DNA of 64,000 nucleotides from an uncultured Acidimicrobiaceae bacterium (GTDB lineage: Bacteria; Actinomycetota; Acidimicrobiia; Acidimicrobiales; Ilumatobacteraceae), in contig CAIXIJ010000072.1 of the NCBI GenBank assembly GCA_903919455.1, forward strand, positions 36,007-100,006, in the 5' to 3' direction. The first letter of the stretch is position 1. Each line of letters begins with the position of its first letter. Below, piece by piece: positions 1-7,319 of the stretch. The translations under genes and the position numbers were made by a program. Below the pieces are notes generated by a model. The model was not told where the DNA came from and did no database searches. It saw only the letters and a list, made by a program, of their open reading frames with translations.

Positions 1-1075
1 ACAGCGTGAGGTTCTCGAGGCCGAGTAGGTCCTTGTAGTCCTGCACCTGAGCGGCAACTTCCTCAGGGGTGCCGAGGAGGATGGTGCGCTGCTTGATCGA
101 CTCTTCGAGGTCGGGGATGAGGCCGGGCTTGACGGGACGTCCGTCTTCGCCCATGTAGCCGCGGCTCCAGCCGTAGGGCCCGAGGAACTTCCAGAACTCG
201 TCGTGGCCGTTGCGGGCGGTGCGCATGGCCTCTTCGTGGGTGTCCTCGATGCGCACGCTCACGACGAGCATTCGCTGCTCATGCGCCTTGAGGCCAGGGC
301 CGTGGGCCTCCTCGTGCACCTCGCCGTAGCGGTCCCACATGCGCTTGATGAACATCGGGTTCTGGTTCCAGAACACGGCGCCGTGGTTCACCTTCGGGGT
401 GTACTCCACCGTGGGCGGGCTGGTGGCTGCCTGCCAGATCTCGAAGGGATAGATCGGCCGGGGGATGAGCGTGAGGTCCTGTACGGTCTCGCCGCGGTCG
501 GGGATGCCGGGCACCGGCAACTGGAAGTACTTGCCGTCCATTCTGAAACGCTCTTGGGTGAGCGCCATACGGATGATGTCCATCTGCTCTTCGAAGAGTT
601 CGCGGTTCTTCGCATCGTCGGCCGACTGGTCGGGGTTGTCGTGCGAGCCGATAGAGACAGCGAAGTCGTTGAGGTGCAGGATCTCGCGGGGCACGGTGCC
701 GCGACCGACGCCGAGGATGCCTCGGCCGCCACTGAGGTTGTGCATCGTGGCGAAGTCTTCGGCGAGGCGGAGCGGGTTCCACTGCGGCACCACATTGAAC
801 ATCGCTCCGAGTCGGAGGTTCTTGGTGCGGGCGGCGATCCAGGCGCTGATGAGGATGCCGTTGGGGATGACCTCGTAGCCCTCGTACTGGAAGTGGTGTT
901 CGGTGGTCCAGAAGCTGTCGTACCCGAGTCGGTCGGCCTCGGTGGCTGCGTCGATGTACTTCAGCGTTGCGTCCCAACAGGCCTGATTGTCGTAGCGACG
1001 ATCCATCGGGTTCGGGAGTCCGGCGCCGGCGTCGGTCATCTCGACGCCGCCGAAGAAGAATGCACCAATTTTCAT
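1..1075 (-). CDS. LLM-class flavin-dependent oxidoreductase (3' end outside window)
   Basis: A luciferase-like monooxygenase fold protein, expected to use FMN or F420 in the cytoplasm. The ATG is at 1075 and about 358 residues are visible before the window edge, so the last few tens of residues are missing. Seen: N-terminal MKIGAFFFGGVEMTDAG, the TTEHHF motif after the first helix, and the LSGGRGILGVGRG stretch that is typical of the family's phosphate-binding region. Codon structure is clean throughout. Substrate is not predictable. A perfect AT-rich palindrome lies 18 bp upstream of the start. The family assignment is secure. Confidence 0.9.
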   Translation of the reverse strand, partial: MKIGAFFFGGVEMTDAGAGLPNPMDRRYDNQACWDATLKYIDAATEADRLGYDSFWTTEHHFQYEGYEVIPNGILISAWIAARTKNLRLGAMFNVVPQWNPLRLAEDFATMHNLSGGRGILGVGRGTVPREILHLNDFAVSIGSHDNPDQSADDAKNRELFEEQMDIIRMALTQERFRMDGKYFQLPVPGIPDRGETVQDLTLIPRPIYPFEIWQAATSPPTVEYTPKVNHGAVFWNQNPMFIKRMWDRYGEVHEEAHGPGLKAHEQRMLVVSVRIEDTHEEAMRTARNGHDEFWKFLGPYGWSRGYMGEDGRPVKPGLIPDLEESIKQRTILLGTPEEVAAQVQDYKDLLGLENLTL

Positions 1076-1092
1076 GGACGGACCGTAGCAGA

Positions 1093-1111
1093 ATATTGAT
1101 GTCGTCAATAT
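1093..1111. promoter_or_regulatory. Operator-like palindrome upstream of LLM oxidoreductase
   Basis: Perfect inverted repeat ATATTGA-TGTCG-TCAATAT (7-bp arms, 5-bp centre) in an AT-rich spot of an otherwise GC-rich gap, 18 bp before the start of the leftward oxidoreductase and just past the end of the MFS gene. Its size and position suit a TetR/GntR-type operator. The binding protein is unknown. Confidence 0.5.
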
Positions 1112-1117
1112 GACGAG

Positions 1118-2269
1118 TCAGCGCGGACGCTGGGTGATGGCACCCAATGCGGCCAGCGCAGGCACCACCAGCAGGGCCCAGCGCAGCCCGACCACGTCGG
1201 CCATCACACCGAGAGCGAGCGGACCCAAGGTGACCGCAACCCCGGACGCCAGCGCGCAGTAGGCACCCATGCTGACCGAGTCCAGTCGGTCGCCGGCCTG
1301 CTCATAGAACGCATCGACGGTGAGCGGGTAGAGCGGGCCGCCGCCGAAACCCACCATCGTGAGGCCGAGCACCTTTGCCGGCAGGCCGGGAGCGAAGCAC
1401 ATCACCAGCGCACCTGCTCCGGTGACGACAAACGACAGGCTGATTGTGGCCGCGCCGAAGCGAGTGAGCAGGCGAGGCAGCAGCACACGCACCAGAAACA
1501 TCATCACCCCGAACACGCTGGCCAGCACCGCTGCAGTACCGGCGGCGGCGTTACCCACCTCGTGGAGGTAGGTGACGGCCCAGATGCCGATGGTGAACTC
1601 GGTGAGCACAGCGTTCACGATGTGCAGCCACGGCAACAGGACGGCACGGTCTCGGAGCGGAGCGAGCGAGAACGTTCCGGCCCGATCGCCTTCGGGCACG
1701 GGCACGGGCCAGGCGACAAAGGCCAACGCCAAGGCGAACGCGAACGTGATGACCAGATATGGCGGCCGCCACGACAGGCCGGCTGAGAGGAAGCCACCGA
1801 TCACCAGGCTGAACGTGAGGCCGGCCAGACCGGGTACGCCGTTCACCGCCGCGAACGCGGTGGCGCGGTGCTCGCCATGGTGGTCGCTGATGAGGCCGGG
1901 CATCACCATCACCATCAGTGCACCGCCGCCTCCCGTCAGCGCGGTGCCGAACAACGTGATGGGCCACGCCGGGCCGAGACACAGCAGCGTCACGCCCACG
2001 GCGATCGACCCGGCAGCCAGGCGGAGCGCCGAGCGCCGCCCGATGCGATCCACGAGGCCCACTCCCCACACGCCGGCAGCGAGCAGGCCGACGCCGAAGG
2101 TGCTGCCGTGCAGTGCCGCCACGACGCCGCTGATGTGGAACTGGCTGCGCAGCTCACCCAGTACCACACCCACGCTGAGGCCCGCCACGAGTACGCAGTA
2201 GCCGAGGGCCGAGGCGGCCGTCAGCCGATCCCACCGGAACCTGGTGGGTTCGGCGGTCGTCGTAGTCAC
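1118..2269 (-). CDS. MFS transporter
   Basis: Integral membrane transporter of the major facilitator superfamily, 383 residues. The GTG at 2269 (VTTTTAEPTRF) is preferred: the frame stays open further upstream, but that extension is Arg/Pro/His-rich, has no membrane segment and runs antisense through the divergent sigma-factor gene. Seen: about 12 hydrophobic segments and the MFS loop 2-3 signature in the form VDRIGRRSALR. Substrate unknown; no neighbour indicates it. Confidence 0.85.
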   Translation of the reverse strand: MTTTTAEPTRFRWDRLTAASALGYCVLVAGLSVGVVLGELRSQFHISGVVAALHGSTFGVGLLAAGVWGVGLVDRIGRRSALRLAAGSIAVGVTLLCLGPAWPITLFGTALTGGGGALMVMVMPGLISDHHGEHRATAFAAVNGVPGLAGLTFSLVIGGFLSAGLSWRPPYLVITFAFALALAFVAWPVPVPEGDRAGTFSLAPLRDRAVLLPWLHIVNAVLTEFTIGIWAVTYLHEVGNAAAGTAAVLASVFGVMMFLVRVLLPRLLTRFGAATISLSFVVTGAGALVMCFAPGLPAKVLGLTMVGFGGGPLYPLTVDAFYEQAGDRLDSVSMGAYCALASGVAVTLGPLALGVMADVVGLRWALLVVPALAALGAITQRPR

Positions 2270-2325
2270 CCGTCCAGTGTGGCAAATCCTGAAAGGAATC
2301 GGACGTTGGTAGACATGGACCTCGC

Positions 2326-2862
2326 GTGAACGATCGCCGAGTGAGATTCGAGGTGCTCTTCGGAGTGGTGTATGAGCCCTTGCAGCGCTATGCATTGCGA
2401 CGCACCGATCCCGCCACCGCCGACGATGTGGTGGCCGATGCGTTGCTGGTGCTGTGGCGACGGCTCGACGAGGTGCCCGACGACGCCGTGCTGCCGTGGT
2501 GCTACGGCGTGGCTCGTCGTTGCCTGGCGAACCGTCGGCGCAGTGCCGATCGGCAGGCGGGCGTGATGGATCGTTTGATGGGTGAGCGCCCGCCCTCGCC
2601 GGTGGAGGTGGATCCCGCGTTGGAGGCTGCCCTCGCAACGCTCGACGTCGACGACCGGGAACTCGTTCGCCTCTGGGCGTGGGAGCAGTTGCCGCCCAGG
2701 GAGATCGCGGTAGTGCTCGGCATTAGCGCCAATGCGGCGTCGATCCGGATCCATCGTGCAAAGGGCCGACTCGCCGCCGCGCTGGGCGGAAAGAACGGGG
2801 TCGGTGCCGGACACGGAGGGGTCGGGAACACTCCCGTCGAGCGTCAGCAGGAGGCGACATGA
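2326..2862 (+). CDS. ECF-type RNA polymerase sigma factor
   Basis: A 178-residue sigma-70 family factor of extracytoplasmic-function size. Region 2 is at residues about 8-70 (FGVVYEPLQRYALRR then DDVVADALLVLWRRL) and region 4 at about 90-150, with the HTH PPREIAVVLGISANAASIRI. A GTG start at 2326 places residue 1 just before region 2. The last four bases overlap the next gene as ATGA, so the two are translationally coupled, the usual layout for a sigma factor and its membrane partner. It is divergent from the MFS gene. Confidence 0.88.
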   Translation: MNDRRVRFEVLFGVVYEPLQRYALRRTDPATADDVVADALLVLWRRLDEVPDDAVLPWCYGVARRCLANRRRSADRQAGVMDRLMGERPPSPVEVDPALEAALATLDVDDRELVRLWAWEQLPPREIAVVLGISANAASIRIHRAKGRLAAALGGKNGVGAGHGGVGNTPVERQQEAT

Positions 2863-3482
2863 ACAGCGACCAGCAACACGACGAACTGTTCGAACGGCTC
2901 ACCCGCCTGGACCCGGTTGGCAGTGCACCCATGGAATCAGCCAACGGCCCTCGTGCCGCAGCACTCATGGAGCAGATCATGCAGACCGACTTCAACCCCG
3001 CGGCACCCGTACCGTCACCCACCCGGCGACGCCGCCCACTCCTGCTCGCCATCGGCGGGTTGGCGCTCGCCAGCGTCGCAGTTGTTGGATTCGTCGCCTT
3101 CCGCAGCGACAACGCCACAGCACCCACCACGCTGGCGCTGTCGGTCGGGGCGTCGGCAGCGGGCACCCGATGCATGCAGCTCGATGCCTCCACCTCGCAG
3201 CCGGACGGCACGGTGGCCTTCCGCGGCACCGTGGCATCCATCGCAGGCACCACCGTCACGCTCGATGTCACTGCGTGGTACGCCAACGGCACCGCCGATC
3301 AGGTGGTGGTCACCACCGGTACCGCCGACGGCACCGTCGACCCCGAGCTGTCGGCATCCTTCGAACAGGGCGGCGACTACCTCGTCTCGGCCGTCGATGG
3401 ACAGGTGAACGGCTGCGGAATGACCGGGCCGTACAGCGCCGAGCTCGAGGCGCTCTACATGGGATGGTTCCCTGCTCCCTAG
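2859..3482 (+). CDS. Membrane protein coupled to the ECF sigma factor (possible anti-sigma)
   Basis: A 207-residue protein with a cytoplasmic N-terminal part of about 60 residues, one membrane segment (residues about 65-83, LLLAIGGLALASVAVVGFVA) and an extracellular domain of about 120 residues. It has no zinc-binding HxxxCxxC motif, so it is not a classical ZAS anti-sigma factor. The ATGA overlap with the sigma gene and the one-TM topology suggest it controls that sigma factor or is a co-expressed surface protein. No domain family is recognised in the outer part. Confidence 0.7.
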   Translation: MNSDQQHDELFERLTRLDPVGSAPMESANGPRAAALMEQIMQTDFNPAAPVPSPTRRRRPLLLAIGGLALASVAVVGFVAFRSDNATAPTTLALSVGASAAGTRCMQLDASTSQPDGTVAFRGTVASIAGTTVTLDVTAWYANGTADQVVVTTGTADGTVDPELSASFEQGGDYLVSAVDGQVNGCGMTGPYSAELEALYMGWFPAP

Positions 3483-3491
3483 AGTGTCCCC

Positions 3492-5480
3492 ATGCTCCTC
3501 GGCATCGACACCGGCGGCACGTACACCGATGCCGTGCTCTACGACGAAGCCACCCGAACCGTGGTGGCGAAGGCGAAATCGCCGACCACCCACCATGAGT
3601 TATCGATCGGCATCTGCGGCGCGATCGACGCCGTGCTTGCCGCGGCGTCGATCGCACCCGAGCGCATCGAGCTGGTGTCGCTGAGCACCACACTGGCCAC
3701 CAACGCGTTGGTGGAGGGCAAGGGCCGACGCGTGGGCGCCGTGATCATCGGGTTCGACGGCGACGTGTTGGAGCGCGCCGGTCTCGGTGAAGCATTGGGC
3801 GACGATCCTGCGTTCATCCTGGCGGGCGGTCACGATCCGCACGGTGGTGCTGTCGCCCCGCTCGACACCGAACGTCTGGCCACCGAGGTGGCAGCGATGG
3901 CTCCGCGAGTGGAGGCCTTCGCCGTGACGGCGCAGTTCAGCGTGCGCAACCCGGAACACGAGTTGGCGGCCGCTGCAGTGATCCGTGAGGTCACCGGTAT
4001 GCCGGTCACCTTGAGTCATCACCTCTCGGCCAAGTTGAACGGCCCGAAGCGTGCGGTGACCGCGGTGCTGAACGCTCGGCTCATCTCCATCATCGACGGG
4101 CTGGTGCGCACCACCGAGGCGGCGTTGCTCGAACGAGGTGTGCACGCCCCTCTGATGGTGGTGCGTGGCGACGGCTCGTTGGTGTCGGCGGCATTCGTGC
4201 GCGAGCGCCCCATCGAGACCATTCTCAGTGGCCCAGCCGCCAGTCTGGTGGGAGCTGCGCACCTCACCGAACTGGCCGATGCCATCATCAGCGACATCGG
4301 TGGCACCACCACCGACGTAGCGGTACTGCGCGACGGCATACCGGCGGTGAGCCCCGATGGCGCCACCGTCGGAGGGCATCAGACCATGGTGTCGGCCGTT
4401 GCCATGCACACGCATGGTTTGGGCGGCGACAGCCGCGTGCGTCACGACGAACGCACTGCCAACACTGTGCTGCACATCGGGCCTCGCAAGGTGGTGCCGC
4501 TCTGTCAGTTGGCAGTGGAAGAGCCGAAGTTGGTGCACGGCATGCTCGATCTGCACCTCACCTACTTCAACCCCGGCGATCTCGACGGCGTCGTGCTGAT
4601 TGCCGAACGCTACGAGGAGCGCATGGCGATGCTGGAGGGTGTGGAGCGCCAGGTGTTGGAGAACATGGGCGGTCGGGTGGCCGTGGCATCTACGGCGCTG
4701 AACACGTTGCAGCTACGGCGCGTGATGGAGCGATTGGTGCAACGCGGTGTGTTGCAGATCGCGGCGTTCACGCCCACCGACGCCAGCCACGTGCTGGGTA
4801 TCCAGGCCACCTACGACACGGTTGCGGCGCGGAAGGCAGCGGAGTTGTTCGCGCGCAATCGCAACCGCATGGGCAAGGCCATCGCCCCGGATGCAGAGAC
4901 GATTGCCGGCATCACCATCGACACGTTGGTGCGACGCAGTGCCGAGGCGGTGTTGGCTGCTGCCTTCATCAATGACGGACTACCTGCCGAAACCGTGTCG
5001 CAACCGGTGGTGCAGGCGGTGCTCGACCGGCGCCTCGAGGTGGTGCGGTTGGGTCTTGGCCTGTCGGCACCGCTGGTGGGCCTCGGTGCATCGGCGCCTG
5101 CTTACTACCCGCGGGTGGCGGCACTCCTGGGTGCCGAGTCGCGCATTCCCGCCCATGCAGATGTGGCCAACGCCGTGGGCGCCGTCGTGGGGCGAGTTCG
5201 TATGACCCGTGAGTGCACGGTCAGTTCACCGGCGCAAGGGCAGTTCGTGGTGCACGCCGGCGAGGCGCCGCAGGTGTTCATCGATCTGCTGAAGGCGCGC
5301 TCGTTTGCGCTCGAGCACCTGACGGCCGCGTTGCATCACGACATGGTGACGGCCGGCGCGCCGGTGTTCGAGACCCGCGAGCAGTGGGTGGAGCAAACGG
5401 TGGCCGTCGATGGCCTCGAGTTGTTCGTGGAGGGCCGACTCACGCTCACCGCGAGCGGCCGCCCCGAACTGGCTCAGTAG
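3492..5480 (+). CDS. hyuA: Hydantoinase/oxoprolinase family protein (HyuA-like)
   Basis: A 662-residue protein of the ATP-dependent hydantoinase/5-oxoprolinase A family, which opens cyclic amides at ATP cost. Seen: N-terminal LGIDTGGTYTDAVLYDE, which is the actin-like ATP-binding phosphate-1 loop of this family; the STTLATNALVEGKGRRVG segment; and the central DIGGTTTDVAVLRDG second phosphate loop. It starts with ATG 10 bp after the preceding gene. The usual HyuB partner is absent here, so it may act alone or with a B subunit elsewhere. It overlaps the convergent helicase gene by 7 bp. Confidence 0.85.
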   Translation: MLLGIDTGGTYTDAVLYDEATRTVVAKAKSPTTHHELSIGICGAIDAVLAAASIAPERIELVSLSTTLATNALVEGKGRRVGAVIIGFDGDVLERAGLGEALGDDPAFILAGGHDPHGGAVAPLDTERLATEVAAMAPRVEAFAVTAQFSVRNPEHELAAAAVIREVTGMPVTLSHHLSAKLNGPKRAVTAVLNARLISIIDGLVRTTEAALLERGVHAPLMVVRGDGSLVSAAFVRERPIETILSGPAASLVGAAHLTELADAIISDIGGTTTDVAVLRDGIPAVSPDGATVGGHQTMVSAVAMHTHGLGGDSRVRHDERTANTVLHIGPRKVVPLCQLAVEEPKLVHGMLDLHLTYFNPGDLDGVVLIAERYEERMAMLEGVERQVLENMGGRVAVASTALNTLQLRRVMERLVQRGVLQIAAFTPTDASHVLGIQATYDTVAARKAAELFARNRNRMGKAIAPDAETIAGITIDTLVRRSAEAVLAAAFINDGLPAETVSQPVVQAVLDRRLEVVRLGLGLSAPLVGLGASAPAYYPRVAALLGAESRIPAHADVANAVGAVVGRVRMTRECTVSSPAQGQFVVHAGEAPQVFIDLLKARSFALEHLTAALHHDMVTAGAPVFETREQWVEQTVAVDGLELFVEGRLTLTASGRPELAQ

Positions 5481-7288
5481 GTCTTCTTGGCGTACGGCTT
5501 CTTGCCCTCGTAGGGCTTCTTGTCGCCGTAGGTCTTCTTCTCGTACGGCTTCTTGCCCTCGTAACCCTTGCTGGGCCCGTTGTCGACGTACTTGCGCACC
5601 TGGGCGGCCTTGCCACGGATGACCGTGTTCTTCAACTGGCCGATGACGGTGTCGAGGCGGCCCTCGGGCACACCCACCACCGAGTATGAGTCGGTGATGC
5701 GAATGGGGCCGATCTCGCGGCCGGTGAGGCCGGTCTCGTTGGCGATTGCGCCCACCAGGTCGTTCGGGCGGATGCCGGCCTTGCGACCCACACCGACATA
5801 GATGAACGCCGTGCCTGCCTGCGGTGTGCCGCCGGACTCGCGGGTGCGACTCTGTTCGCGCGGCTCGAACTTGCGCTCGGGACGTGCCTGCACGTCGGGG
5901 ATCTCGTGCTCGTCGACCGTGTTGCCTGCTGCCTCGTGGTACAGGCGAATGGCGGCGAGCGCCACGGAGCGCGGGTCGGCTTCGGCGCGCAGGGCATGCA
6001 GCACCGGGTGGAAGTCGTCGAGGTCGTCGGCGGCCAGCGACTCGCGGATGGCGGCCACGGTTTGCTCGAGTTGCGCAGCGCGCAGGTCGGCAATGCTGGG
6101 CACCTTCTCGATAGCGATTACCTGCTTGGTGAGGTGCTCGATGTTCTTCAGGAGACGCTGCTCGCGCGGCTCGGCGAGCGTGATGGCCACGCCTTCGCGC
6201 CCGGCACGGCCCACGCGGCCGATGCGGTGCACATAGCTCTCCGGGGCCGACGGCACGTCGTAGTTCACCACGTGGGTGAGCGTGTCGACGTCGAGGCCGC
6301 GAGCAGCCACGTCGGTGGCCACCAGCAGTTCGGCGGTTCCATCACGAAGTCGGTTCATGACGCGGTCGCGCTGGCCCTGGTCCATGCCGCCGTGCAGGGC
6401 TTCGGCGCGGTAGCCGCGGATGTTCATGGTCTCGGTGAGCTGGTCGACCTCGGTGCGGGTGCGGCAGAACACGAGGGCGCCGCCCGGCGACTCGATGTCG
6501 AGGACGCGGCCGAGCGCGGCGGGCTTGTGGGCCCGGGGCACGATGTAGGCGATCTGGCGAACCTTGCCCTTGCTGGCCTTGGTGTCGCCGCGCACCACGT
6601 TGATGCGCACAGGGTCGTGCAGGTGGCGCTTGGCGATGGCGTTGATGCGCGGCGGCATGGTGGCCGAGAACATCACCGTCTGGTGCTCTGCGGGAATGCT
6701 CTCGAGGATGCTCTCGATGTCGTCGGCGAAGCCCATGTCGAGCATCTCGTCGGCCTCGTCGAGCACCACCATCTTGATGCTGTCGAGGGGCAGCGAACCG
6801 CGGCCGATGTGGTCGAGCACGCGGCCGGGGGTGCCGACCACGATGTGTACGCCACGATCGAGTTGCTGCAACTGACGGAAGATCGGGGTGCCGCCGTAGA
6901 CCGGCACGCACTTGGCGCCGAGATCCTTGCCGTAGCGGAAGAACGCCTCGCTCACCTGCATGGCGAGTTCGCGTGTGGGGGTGAGGATCAGTGCGAGGGG
7001 GCCCGACTTCGGGGCACCCTTGATAAGGGCCAGTGCCGGCAGCGCGAAAGCGGCGGTCTTGCCGGTGCCCGTCGCCGCCTGGCCCACGAGGTCTTTGCCC
7101 TCGAGCAGGTGGGGGATGGTCTCGCGCTGAATGGGGGTGGGCTCTTCGTAGCCGAGCCCTTCGAGCGCTTCGAGCAACTCGTCGCGCAGGCCGAGGGTGG
7201 CGAAGCCGTTCTCAGTGGCGGGGGCCACCTCGACGGCGACGTCAGCAGTGACATCAATGTCGGTGTCGGGGTGGTCTTCCATGTGCAT
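5474..7288 (-). CDS. deaD: DEAD-box ATP-dependent RNA helicase (DeaD/CsdA type)
   Basis: RNA helicase of about 604 residues, used for ribosome assembly or cold adaptation. All core motifs are visible: AATGTGKT (I), PTRELA (Ia), GTPGR (Ib), DEAD (II), SATMP (III), ARGLDV (V) and HRIGRVGRAG (VI). After the RecA-like domains comes a DbpA/CsdA-type RNA-binding domain (VGVGRKAGIRPNDLVGAI) and a C-terminal tail of repeated KKPY/KKTY units. The start is set at 7288, where GGAAG lies 5 nt upstream; the ATG at 7282 is equally possible, and the longer start at 7318 has no ribosome site. Confidence 0.93.
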   Translation of the reverse strand: MHMEDHPDTDIDVTADVAVEVAPATENGFATLGLRDELLEALEGLGYEEPTPIQRETIPHLLEGKDLVGQAATGTGKTAAFALPALALIKGAPKSGPLALILTPTRELAMQVSEAFFRYGKDLGAKCVPVYGGTPIFRQLQQLDRGVHIVVGTPGRVLDHIGRGSLPLDSIKMVVLDEADEMLDMGFADDIESILESIPAEHQTVMFSATMPPRINAIAKRHLHDPVRINVVRGDTKASKGKVRQIAYIVPRAHKPAALGRVLDIESPGGALVFCRTRTEVDQLTETMNIRGYRAEALHGGMDQGQRDRVMNRLRDGTAELLVATDVAARGLDVDTLTHVVNYDVPSAPESYVHRIGRVGRAGREGVAITLAEPREQRLLKNIEHLTKQVIAIEKVPSIADLRAAQLEQTVAAIRESLAADDLDDFHPVLHALRAEADPRSVALAAIRLYHEAAGNTVDEHEIPDVQARPERKFEPREQSRTRESGGTPQAGTAFIYVGVGRKAGIRPNDLVGAIANETGLTGREIGPIRITDSYSVVGVPEGRLDTVIGQLKNTVIRGKAAQVRKYVDNGPSKGYEGKKPYEKKTYGDKKPYEGKKPYAKKTY

Positions 7289-7319
7289 TCCTACTTCCAA
7301 AAAACGGTAACACTCCACC

